DNA of 64,000 bases from Leifsonia sp. Root112D2 (GTDB lineage: Bacteria > Actinomycetota > Actinomycetes > Actinomycetales > Microbacteriaceae). The notes under the pieces are model-generated. The model was not told where the DNA came from and searched no databases. It was given only the letters and a program-made list of their open reading frames with translations. Below, one piece after another: positions 6,772-14,526 of this stretch. Numbering within the stretch: position 1 is the stretch's first letter; each line of letters starts with the position of its first letter. The stretch is taken from contig NZ_LMCU01000001.1 in the NCBI RefSeq assembly GCF_001424905.1, forward strand, positions 434,001 through 498,000, in the 5' to 3' direction. The position numbers and the translations under genes are program-made.

Positions 6772-9489
6772 ATGCAGCACGGATGTCGGGACCTTCGCGT
6801 CGAATATCTGCGCGCCCCAATCGCAATCGGAACTCGGCATCCGCGATTCTCGTGGATCGTCGACCTCGAGCAAGAGGCGTACGAACTCGAGGTGGTGACC
6901 GCCAGCGGTCGTCCCGTGTGGATGAGCGGTGTGGTGGAGAGCATCGAGAGCTCGCTTGTCGACTACATGGGCGAACGGCTCGCGTCAAACACGGCCCACA
7001 GGTGGCGGGTGCGCTGTCTCGGCGCCGACGGCTGGGCGCCGTGGGCGGAATCCACCTTCGAGACGGCACTGTTGGATGCCGCGGACTGGGTCGCCGAGTG
7101 GGTGGAGCCCGACCAGCAGGATGCCGTCGTCGAACGGTGGAGCATTCTCGATTGGATCCGCGGTCTCGGGCCCGACACGCCTCTCGATGAGCGGCTGCGC
7201 CCGCCGCAACTGCTGCGGCAGTCGTTCGCGGTACGCGACGGACTCTCGCGCGCACGACTGTTCGCCACGGCGCGCGGCATCTACTCCGCCTTCGTGAACG
7301 GGCAGCGCGCCGACGACCAGGTGCTCGTGCCCGGGTCCGACGCGTATGAGCACCGCATCTCGGTGCAGAGCTACGACATCACCAGCGCCCTTGCGGCGGG
7401 TGAGAACGTACTCGCACTCGCACTCGCCGACGGTTGGTGGTCGGGAAGGCTCGGCCTGACAGGATCCAGTGCCCAGTTCGGAACGCGGCTCAGTGCCATC
7501 TGGCAGCTGCACCTGGAGTACGCCGACGGCACGGCCGAGGTCGTGGCATCCGGCTCCGACGTGCGCACCGCCGGCGGCCCATGGGCCTACGCCGACCTCT
7601 TCATTGGCGAGCAGTTCGACCGCCGTGCCGTACCGATCGGATGGGACCGCGCGGGCTTCGACGACAGTCAATGGATGCCGGCGATCGGGGTTGGTCGAGA
7701 CCACGAACAGCTCCGGCCCTTCACCGGAGAGCCGATCCGTCGCGTGCTCGAGTTGCCTGCCGTCGAGGTCATCGAAACGCCCGATGGTGCCGTGGTCGAT
7801 TTCGGCCAGGTGATCGCCGGCCGCACGCGGCTCCGCATCCGTGACACCGTGCCAGGCCAGCGAATCGTCATCGAACACACCGAAATTCTCGCCGCCGATG
7901 GCGCGTGGTTCGACAACATCACCGGCATCAACAAGGAGCAGACAGACGTCTTCTACTCCGCCGGTGGCGACGACGAGTGGGAGCCGGAGTTCACCTTCCA
8001 CGGGTTCCGGTATGCGAGGGTCACGGGGCTCAGCGGCGCGCTCACCGCCGACGACATCGTTGCGGTGGTGATCGCGAGTGACCTTGAGCAGACCGGTTCA
8101 TTCGCGTCATCCCATGCCCGGCTAAACCGTCTGCACCAGAACATTGTCTGGAGTCAGCGCGGCAATTTTCTCTCAATCCCGACAGACTGCCCGCAGCGGG
8201 AGCGGGCGGGATGGACCGGCGATATCCAGGCCTTCGTCGGCGCCGCGACAAACAATGCGCAGGTCGTGCCCTTTCTCTCACGGTGGCTCGACAACCTGCG
8301 GGCCGACCAGCTTGCCGACGGCCGCATCCCGATCTTCTCGCCACGCTCGCCGTTTGATGACGAGGCTGCAGCGACCGCGCAGGGCATCGGCTCGATCGTC
8401 GCCGCTGCCGGCTGGAGCGACGCGATAGCGATCGTGCCGTGGGTGTTGTACGAGCGGTATGGCGACCGCCGAGTGCTCGAGGAGAACTCCGACGCGCTGA
8501 TGCGCTGGATCGATTATCAGCAGACGACCGCTGCCACCGAGCTGCCCGACGCGCTCAGCACAGTCGATCTCACGCCTGATCGGCGGCGCGCCCAGGCCCT
8601 GCTTTACAACACCGGCGCGCACTTCGGCGATTGGCTGACCCCGAGCACGATGGAGGACAAGCCGATCCATGAGGCGCTGGGGGTGGCGCCCGCGCTCACG
8701 AGCGAGTACATCGCGCCCATGTTTCAGGCGAACACGCTCTCTCTTGCGTCGCGGGCAGCGGCAGTGCTCGGTCGAGGGGCGGATGCCGCGGCCCTCACTG
8801 ACCGCGCGGCTGATGTGCGGGCGGCCTTCGCTGCTGAGTATGTCGATGTGCACGGCGACCTGCCGGTGCGCTTGCAGGGCGTCTACGTGCTGGCGCTGGC
8901 TTTCGACATGGTGCCCGAGTCAGTTCGGCCGCGCACGGCCGCCCGACTCGTCGAGCTCGTCCACGCCCGCGGCGACCGACTCGACACCGGCTTTCTCTCC
9001 ACGCCCTACCTGCTCGACGTGCTCTGCGATCACGGCTACCCCGAGGTCGCTCGCACGCTGCTCTGGCAGTCCGAGATGCCATCCTGGCTGTACGAGGTCG
9101 ACCAGGGCGCGACAAGCATCTGGGAGGCGTGGGATGCGGTGTCGCCCGACGGAGAGATCCGGCCCATGTCGCTCAACCACTATGCGCCGGGGGCCGTGGA
9201 CGACTGGCTGTATCGCCGGATTGCCGGCATCCGCTCCACCTCGCCGGGCTACCGCACAGCGGTGATCGAGCCGGACTTCGACGCGGGTGTTGAGCGCGTG
9301 CGGGCCCACGTCGGCACGCCGTACGGGGAGCTCGCGGTTCAGTGGCAGCGCGAGGCGGATGCCGCATCCGTCACCGTCGACGTGCCCAACGGCGTCGCGG
9401 CGAAGCTAGTGACCTCGTCGGGAGTGGTCGTGCTCGCTCCCGGCCGCTCGACGCATGCGGTGTCACTGGCGGTGACGCGTGGGCCCTAA
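6772..9489 (+). CDS. GH78 alpha-L-rhamnosidase
   Basis: This 905-residue protein has the full bacterial GH78 layout: an N-terminal beta-sandwich, carbohydrate-binding jelly-roll modules with GWWSGRLGLTG, an (alpha/alpha)6 catalytic barrel from about residue 430, and a C-terminal beta-sandwich. The active-site motif DCPQRERAGWTGD places D472, E477 and D484 at the same spacing as the known catalytic acids of the family. The candidate general base is E785 in SIWEAWD. No signal peptide is visible, so it acts inside the cell on imported rhamnosides. It ends a five-gene operon and links it to rhamnosylated plant compounds such as quercitrin or rutin; the aglycone preference cannot be read. Confidence 0.92.
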   Translation: MQHGCRDLRVEYLRAPIAIGTRHPRFSWIVDLEQEAYELEVVTASGRPVWMSGVVESIESSLVDYMGERLASNTAHRWRVRCLGADGWAPWAESTFETALLDAADWVAEWVEPDQQDAVVERWSILDWIRGLGPDTPLDERLRPPQLLRQSFAVRDGLSRARLFATARGIYSAFVNGQRADDQVLVPGSDAYEHRISVQSYDITSALAAGENVLALALADGWWSGRLGLTGSSAQFGTRLSAIWQLHLEYADGTAEVVASGSDVRTAGGPWAYADLFIGEQFDRRAVPIGWDRAGFDDSQWMPAIGVGRDHEQLRPFTGEPIRRVLELPAVEVIETPDGAVVDFGQVIAGRTRLRIRDTVPGQRIVIEHTEILAADGAWFDNITGINKEQTDVFYSAGGDDEWEPEFTFHGFRYARVTGLSGALTADDIVAVVIASDLEQTGSFASSHARLNRLHQNIVWSQRGNFLSIPTDCPQRERAGWTGDIQAFVGAATNNAQVVPFLSRWLDNLRADQLADGRIPIFSPRSPFDDEAAATAQGIGSIVAAAGWSDAIAIVPWVLYERYGDRRVLEENSDALMRWIDYQQTTAATELPDALSTVDLTPDRRRAQALLYNTGAHFGDWLTPSTMEDKPIHEALGVAPALTSEYIAPMFQANTLSLASRAAAVLGRGADAAALTDRAADVRAAFAAEYVDVHGDLPVRLQGVYVLALAFDMVPESVRPRTAARLVELVHARGDRLDTGFLSTPYLLDVLCDHGYPEVARTLLWQSEMPSWLYEVDQGATSIWEAWDAVSPDGEIRPMSLNHYAPGAVDDWLYRRIAGIRSTSPGYRTAVIEPDFDAGVERVRAHVGTPYGELAVQWQREADAASVTVDVPNGVAAKLVTSSGVVVLAPGRSTHAVSLAVTRGP

Positions 9490-9495
9490 CCCCGC

Positions 9496-10320
9496 TTAGA
9501 GCCGCATCAGGTCTTCGCCAGCGATGACCTCGCCCGAGAACTCGCCGCGGATCTGCGCGAGGTCGTCGGCGGTTGCCTGCGTGTAGTGCGAGAGCACCAC
9601 GCATCCGACTTCGGCAGTAGCGGCGAGCTGACCGACCTGTGTGGGCGACAGGTGCTCCGTGGCCATATGGTCGCGCACAAACGCAGGAACCAGTGCCGTG
9701 TCGGCATCCGTCACCATCTCCGACACCAGGATGTCGGCACCGTGAGCGAGCCGCTCGACGGCCGCGCTCACTCCGGTGTCGCCCGTGAAGACGATCGAGC
9801 GGTCCGCGGTGTCAAAGCGCAGGGCGTAAGAGCGGTGGAGCCCGCCAAACTCCGTGAGAGCGTAGTGGGTGTTCTCCACGGCGGTCACTTTCACATCATC
9901 GTCGGAGTAGATGACGCCCGGCTCGGCCTCGGTCACTTCGAGGATGGACTGCGGGGGCGGCATCGGCGCTTCCGTGCCGCGGATGCGGAAATTGACGTCG
10001 AGATAGGCGAGGATGCCGTCGCACAGTGCGCTCGCGCCGGGTGGTCCGATCAATGGCAGGGGACCGCCGCGCATCGTGTGACGGAAGGTGACGACACCGG
10101 GGAGCCCCGCCGTGTGGTCGTCGTGCAAGTGCGTGAGGAAGACGCCGTCGAGATCGAGAACCTTCAGGCCCGCGCGGGCGAGCTGCCGGCTCACCCCCTC
10201 ACCGGCGTCGATGAGATAGTGCCGCCGGCCGACTGTCACGAGACTCGCGATGCCTGCCCGGTCGACGTGACCGCCAGGCCCGCCGGCGGTGCCGAGCAGA
10301 GTGAGCGCCGTCGTGCTCAT
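9496..10320 (-). CDS. Metallo-beta-lactamase-fold hydrolase (RNase Z-like)
   Basis: This 274-residue MBL-fold protein has the metal motif THLHDDHTAG, a further histidine at HYAL, the aspartate in FTGDTG and a C-terminal SHY. The layout is like RNase Z/arylsulfatase-type enzymes, but the tRNA-binding exosite arm of a true RNase Z is not evident. Its start overlaps the esterase at 10317 by four bases (ATGA), so the two are translationally coupled. In this setting it may be a lactonase or ester hydrolase. It converges on the rhamnosidase gene with six bases between stops. Confidence 0.75.
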   Translation of the reverse strand: MSTTALTLLGTAGGPGGHVDRAGIASLVTVGRRHYLIDAGEGVSRQLARAGLKVLDLDGVFLTHLHDDHTAGLPGVVTFRHTMRGGPLPLIGPPGASALCDGILAYLDVNFRIRGTEAPMPPPQSILEVTEAEPGVIYSDDDVKVTAVENTHYALTEFGGLHRSYALRFDTADRSIVFTGDTGVSAAVERLAHGADILVSEMVTDADTALVPAFVRDHMATEHLSPTQVGQLAATAEVGCVVLSHYTQATADDLAQIRGEFSGEVIAGEDLMRL

Positions 10321-11273
10321 TCCCTGAACTTGGCCTTCAGGTACGCGACTCCGCGGTCGATCTGGGGCAGCGGGTCGGTGCCGAGAAACACGTGGTCTGC
10401 GCCGGGCACGCCCACCAGCTCCGATTGCGCGCCGGCCTGCTGCAGCGCGGCGTGCAGTTGCTCGCTCTGGCCGAAGGGCACGAGGCCGTCGGCCTCACCG
10501 TGAACGAGCAGGAACGGCGGAGCGTCCGCGCGCACATGGTGGACGGGTGAGACGAGTCGCCGGGCCTCGTCGCGCGGGTACGGGGAACCGGCCAGAAGGA
10601 TATCGATCGGCTCCGCGGGTGCTCCCTGGCCCTTCGCGTCGAGGTTGTCGATCCACTCCTGCGGCATCGAGTCGCGGAAGGCGGGCATGGTGTCGGCATC
10701 CGCAACGCCGTAGAAGTCGACCACCGCGCTCACCGCGCTGCTCTCGCCGGTCACGCCCTCCACGCCCTCGAACGCGGGGTCATCGATCAGCGCGACGAGA
10801 GCGGCGAGATGGCCACCGGCAGACTCACCCCACACGCCGAATCGCTCGGTATCGAGACCGAGTTCCTCGGAGAACCGGCGGAGGTAGCGGATCGCGGCCT
10901 TCGTGTCGTGCACCTGGGCAGGGAAGGCCGCTTCGCGCGAGTGGCGGTAGTCGATCGATGCCACCGCGAGGCCCGCGTTGATGATGGCCTGAAAGAGCGC
11001 TCCGGCCGGCCAGTAATCGGGCGGAGCGAGGCGGGTACCGAACAGCCAGGCGCCGCCATGGATCCAGACGACGCAGGGAACCGGACCGGTGCGCTCGGTG
11101 GGTACGTACAGGTCGAGCTGGAGCGGCCGGTAGCCGTCGGGCATCGCGTAGGTGAGGGCGAGGCGCCGTTCGGCGCCGGTCGGATGCTGCGCCTCGGCGA
11201 TGCCCGGCGCGAGGAATGCCGGTGGCTGAAAGCCCGGGTCTTCTGCCGTGATGGTGTATCCGTCTGCCGTCAT
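10317..11273 (-). CDS. Alpha/beta hydrolase, HSL-type esterase
   Basis: The protein has 318 residues and the hormone-sensitive-lipase pattern: HGGAW oxyanion motif, GESAGG nucleophile elbow, an aspartate in HGEADGLVP and histidine in GADHVF. It shares several stretches with the esterase beside the quercetinase (YRHSREAAFPAQV here, YRLSGEAVFPAQV there), so the two are probably paralogues. An AAAGGAG site precedes the ATG. The promoter region upstream carries an operator like that of the rhamnosidase operon, so the two units should respond to the same signal. A role on acylated glycosides or depsides is inferred. Confidence 0.82.
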   Translation of the reverse strand: MTADGYTITAEDPGFQPPAFLAPGIAEAQHPTGAERRLALTYAMPDGYRPLQLDLYVPTERTGPVPCVVWIHGGAWLFGTRLAPPDYWPAGALFQAIINAGLAVASIDYRHSREAAFPAQVHDTKAAIRYLRRFSEELGLDTERFGVWGESAGGHLAALVALIDDPAFEGVEGVTGESSAVSAVVDFYGVADADTMPAFRDSMPQEWIDNLDAKGQGAPAEPIDILLAGSPYPRDEARRLVSPVHHVRADAPPFLLVHGEADGLVPFGQSEQLHAALQQAGAQSELVGVPGADHVFLGTDPLPQIDRGVAYLKAKFRE

Positions 11274-11294
11274 GTCGCTCCTTTGCGAACCTAC

Positions 11295-11318
11295 TTCATT
11301 TAATGAAAGCTACTTTCA
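11295..11318. promoter_or_regulatory. Overlapping operator palindromes upstream of the esterase/MBL unit
   Basis: Two perfect palindromes overlap: TTCATTTAATGAA (11295-11307) and TGAAAGCTACTTTCA (11304-11318). Together they align with the site at 3293-3313, sharing TTCATTTA, AAAG and ACTTT at equal spacing. The site is 22 bases before the esterase ATG, a position where a bound repressor would block transcription. Confidence 0.6.
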
Positions 11319-11369
11319 GCATAGCTGAAGCCGAGCGCGGGCTCAGGGCCAACGCGTCAGTTCACGTAC

Positions 11370-11408
11370 GGTCTCGACACGCGCGCTTCGCGGCGCTACG
11401 GGACCACC
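11370..11408. repeat. Interspersed GGTCTCGA...GACCACC repeat, degenerate copy
   Basis: This copy belongs to the same family as the elements at 23405-23443 and 20429-20474. It begins GGTCTCGACAC and ends GGGACCACC with a GC-rich middle. It overlaps the 3' end of the Gfo/Idh/MocA gene: the last codons and the TAG stop of that gene lie inside the repeat. The family is common between actinobacterial genes. Confidence 0.6.
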
Positions 11409-12499
11409 GAAATCCAGGTGCCGCTGTCGGCGGCGTCCATGACTGCGTCGGTCACGCGCGCGGCGCGCAGCCCGTCTTCGAAGCGCGGCAGGCCCTCGGG
11501 CGACGCGCCCTCGATGGCCGCGTAGCTGTCGGCGACGAAGGCGTTGAACGCATCCTGGTAACCCTGCGGATGCCCGGCAGGCACCGCACACAGCCGCGCG
11601 GCATCCGGATGCAACTGATCGGCATCGCGCGGGATCAACTGCGATCCGCCGCGACGCCCCACCCAGATGGCCTCGGGCTGCTCACCGTCGAAGGCGATGC
11701 TCTCGCTCGAACCCGCGATCTCCAGGTGCAGCCGGTTCTTTCGACCGGCGGCCACCTGGGAGACGAGCAGCGTGCCCAGGGCGCCGCCGGCCGTCTGCAG
11801 CACGATGGCTATCGCATCCTCGGTGGTGATGGCGGTGTGCTCGGCCCGCTCGCCGAAGAAGGTGCGCTTGGTCGCAGAGACCTGCGTGACCCGGTCGCCC
11901 GTGACGAACTCGGTGAGGTCGACCAGGTGCGACCCGATGTCGCCGAAGGCACGCGAGCGACCGCCGCTGGCCTCCTCGACCCGCCAGTTGTCGTCGCCGG
12001 CATCCAGCAGCCAGTCCTGCAGATACGAACCGTGGATGCTCAGCAGCCGCCCCAGTTCGCCCTCCTGCACCCGGGCTCGCGCCTCACGCACGAGCGAGTG
12101 AAAGCGGTAGACGAACGGCACCGTCGCGGTGACGCCGGCAGATGCGACGGCGTCGACGAGCGCAGCGGCATCCGTCACGCTCGTCGCCAGCGGCTTCTCG
12201 CAGACGATGTGCTTGCCCGCCGCCACGATGGCGGCGGCCTGCTCGGCGTGCAGCGCGTTCGGCGTGCACACGTGCACGACGTCTATCGCATCATCCGCGA
12301 GCAGCTCATCGAGCGAATCGTAGCCACGCTCGAGGCCCAACTCCTCGGCCGCGGCCCGCGCACGCGCTCCGCTCGAGGAGGAGATGCCGACGAGACGTGC
12401 CCGTGCCGCACGAGCGGCCCGGGAATGCACGGCGCCCATGAAGCCGCCGCCCACGATTCCTACCCCAAGCGGTCGGCCGGGCGACGCCGCCTCGCTCAT
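11396..12499 (-). CDS. Gfo/Idh/MocA-family sugar oxidoreductase
   Basis: This 367-residue protein has an N-terminal Rossmann fold (GVGIVGGGFMG) and the family EKP motif with K102. The sugar-binding pocket has D187 and H191 in GDIGSHLVDL, the usual catalytic pair. Members oxidise a sugar hydroxyl, often at C3, using bound NAD(P). It is the last gene of a three-gene minus-strand operon, overlapping the second Gfo gene by four bases, and the unit also holds a sugar isomerase/epimerase. That combination resembles YcjS-YcjR and other 3-keto-glycoside pathways. The stop codon lies in an interspersed repeat, so the C-terminus may differ from relatives. Confidence 0.87.
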   Translation of the reverse strand: MSEAASPGRPLGVGIVGGGFMGAVHSRAARAARARLVGISSSSGARARAAAEELGLERGYDSLDELLADDAIDVVHVCTPNALHAEQAAAIVAAGKHIVCEKPLATSVTDAAALVDAVASAGVTATVPFVYRFHSLVREARARVQEGELGRLLSIHGSYLQDWLLDAGDDNWRVEEASGGRSRAFGDIGSHLVDLTEFVTGDRVTQVSATKRTFFGERAEHTAITTEDAIAIVLQTAGGALGTLLVSQVAAGRKNRLHLEIAGSSESIAFDGEQPEAIWVGRRGGSQLIPRDADQLHPDAARLCAVPAGHPQGYQDAFNAFVADSYAAIEGASPEGLPRFEDGLRAARVTDAVMDAADSGTWISVVP

Positions 12500-13611
12500 G
12501 CCGACAGCGTTCCGACGCGCGGATCCCAGTCTTCGGGCAGGGCCGGTGCGACGGTCGTGGTGCTCGCCACCTCGACCGGCTGGCCGCTCTGCGCCGACTC
12601 GATCGTGGAAACCATGACGTCGAGCACGTGAAAGGCGTTCTCCCCGGATGCTCGTTCCGGCCGTCCGGCGCGAATCGCCTGGGCGAGCTCGGCCACGCCG
12701 GTACCGCGGGTCGTCGTCACGCCGGTGGCGGCCACCGTCGTCGTCTCCTCGCCACCGTCGTACACAACGAGGTCGCCGTCGAAGGTGTTCGGGTCGGGCA
12801 CGACCACGGTGGCGTCGACACCGGCGACCTCGAACTGCGTACGACTCAGCTTGGAATCGAAGCTGAAGATGCTCTGCGCTGTCTGGCCGCCCTCGAACTC
12901 GTACAGCGCGCTCACGTGCGTCGGCACCGTCACGTCGAACTGTTCACCGGCACGCGGGCCGGAGCCGATCACCCGAAACGGCTTGGCCTTCGAGGCAGCG
13001 GCGGTCACTCGCGAGACCGGTCCGAACAACTGCACGAGCGCCGTGATGTAGTACGGGCCGATGTCGAACATCGGCCCCGCCCCCTCCTGGAACAGGAAGT
13101 CGGGGTTCGGATGCCACGCCTCGGGTCCGGGATTCTGCATGAGTGTCAGCGCGGTCAGCGGCGCTCCGATGCCGCCGGCCTCGATGAAGCGGCGGGCCGA
13201 CTGGATGCCCGCCCCGAGAAAGGTGTCTGGCGCGGTGGCGACTCGCAGGCCCGCCGCGTGTGCGGCGTCCAACAGCCGCCGTCCGCTGTCACGGTCGAGC
13301 GCGAAAGGCTTCTCGCTCCACACGTGCTTGCCTGCGGCGAGCACCTGCTCGGCCACCTCGACGTGAACGGCGGGAATGGTGAGGTTGACGACGATCTCGA
13401 TGTCGGCATCCGCCAGCAGGCTTTCGACCGAACCGGATGCCGCGATGCCGAACTTCTCCGCCTGCGCGCGCGCTCGTTCCTCATCGATGTCCGCGATGAA
13501 GCGCACCTCGAGATCGGGGAACGTGGTCAGGTTCTCCAGGTACTGGCTGCTGATGACACCGGCACCGATGACGCCGACGCCGACGCGCCCGGTGCGTGCT
13601 GCGGCGCTCAT
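12496..13611 (-). CDS. Gfo/Idh/MocA-family sugar oxidoreductase
   Basis: This 371-residue paralogue has the Rossmann motif GVGVIGAGVIS and the EKP motif with K101. In the active-site segment MFDIGPYY it keeps the aspartate (D183) but has tyrosine where most members have histidine, so its chemistry or substrate may differ from the neighbouring Gfo protein. The segment PGPEAWHPNPDFLFQEG is characteristic of its subfamily. It overlaps its neighbours by four bases on both sides, so the three proteins are made together. Having two such enzymes fits an oxidation followed by a re-reduction of the sugar. Confidence 0.86.
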   Translation of the reverse strand: MSAAARTGRVGVGVIGAGVISSQYLENLTTFPDLEVRFIADIDEERARAQAEKFGIAASGSVESLLADADIEIVVNLTIPAVHVEVAEQVLAAGKHVWSEKPFALDRDSGRRLLDAAHAAGLRVATAPDTFLGAGIQSARRFIEAGGIGAPLTALTLMQNPGPEAWHPNPDFLFQEGAGPMFDIGPYYITALVQLFGPVSRVTAAASKAKPFRVIGSGPRAGEQFDVTVPTHVSALYEFEGGQTAQSIFSFDSKLSRTQFEVAGVDATVVVPDPNTFDGDLVVYDGGEETTTVAATGVTTTRGTGVAELAQAIRAGRPERASGENAFHVLDVMVSTIESAQSGQPVEVASTTTVAPALPEDWDPRVGTLSA

Positions 13612-14348
13612 GCGAGGCCTGCAGCGGTGAGGTAGGAGTAGCTGTCTGCGATGGCCTGGAAGCGATCGTCCCGGGAGTCGTCGAGCTCGATCACGCGCAA
13701 CGCCTTCGGCGCCGCCTCGATGATCGCGCGCACGGGCATGGATCCCTTGCCCACGGCGACCTGATCCTTGTTCTCCCTGGTACCCGGGCCGTCCTTGATG
13801 TGCAGGGCGACAACGCGGTCGCCGAGGCGCCCGAGCAGTTCGACCGGGTCGACGCCACCGACCTTGACCCAGTACGTGTCGACCTCGAGCACCACCTCGG
13901 GGTCGAGCTGCGCGGCGAATACTTCGAGGGCGTTGGTGCCGTCGATGATGCTCTCCAGCTCGTGGTTGTGGTTGTGGTAACCGACCGTGATGCCGAAGCC
14001 TGCGGCGACCTTCGCCGCGGCGTTGAGCTGCGCGGCGATTTCGGCAACGCTTTCTGCAGTCTGCCAGCGCTCGGCTGGCACATACGGGTCGATCACGGTC
14101 TGGATGCCGAGTTCACGCGCGGCAGCGAACACCGGCGCGGCATCTTCGCCGATGAAGTGCGCGTGGGTGGTCGGCGCGGTCAGGCCGTTGGCCTTCAGAG
14201 CATCGCCCAGGCCCTCGAGACCGGTGAAATTGAACGGCTCCACCTGGGTGAAGCCAAGCTCGGCGATGCGCTTGATGGTGCCGGCCAGGTCTTCGGCGAG
14301 CAATTCCCGCACGGTGTAGAGCTGCACGGAAAGATTTGACGAGGTCAC
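13608..14348 (-). CDS. Sugar phosphate isomerase/epimerase-like TIM-barrel protein
   Basis: The 246-residue protein is an AP-endonuclease-2/xylose-isomerase-like TIM barrel (start MTSSNLSVQLYTVRELLAED). The metal site can be traced through the glutamate in EPFNFTGLEG, the histidines of GYHNHNHE, the acidic residues of VLEVDTYW and HIKDG. It is the first gene of the operon with two Gfo/Idh/MocA enzymes. Relatives include IolE/IolI, YcjR (3-keto-sugar epimerase) and the C-deglycosylating subunits paired with Gfo dehydrogenases, so it probably acts on a keto-sugar intermediate. An AAGGAG site precedes its ATG. Confidence 0.82.
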   Translation of the reverse strand: MTSSNLSVQLYTVRELLAEDLAGTIKRIAELGFTQVEPFNFTGLEGLGDALKANGLTAPTTHAHFIGEDAAPVFAAARELGIQTVIDPYVPAERWQTAESVAEIAAQLNAAAKVAAGFGITVGYHNHNHELESIIDGTNALEVFAAQLDPEVVLEVDTYWVKVGGVDPVELLGRLGDRVVALHIKDGPGTRENKDQVAVGKGSMPVRAIIEAAPKALRVIELDDSRDDRFQAIADSYSYLTAAGLA

Positions 14349-14467
14349 GATTCTCCTTGAGTGAGATCGGGGAAGGTCTCCAATTTTGCGCCAACGCGGT
14401 TGCGTGACACACCCGTGGACGGGGTTGCATCAATCTAAGCAGACTTCTGTCGACGCACAAGCAAAAG

Positions 14468-14480
14468 ATGAATTATTCAT
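14468..14480. promoter_or_regulatory. Operator palindrome between the sugar operon and the ROK gene
   Basis: ATGAAT and ATTCAT form perfect arms around one T. The site lies in the 178-base gap between the divergent isomerase (start 14348) and ROK regulator (start 14527), in an AT-rich patch that contrasts with the surroundings. The ROK protein is the likely binder. Confidence 0.5.
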
Positions 14481-14526
14481 GGCAGATTTCGACTAGAGCG
14501 GCCTGATCGTATGATTCAATGCCCTT

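Noticed and set aside
9586..13635. Long plus-strand frames opposite the MBL, esterase and Gfo genes (up to 442 codons)
   Set aside because: Typical GC-driven antisense frames; composition is not protein-like and the minus-strand genes are certain.
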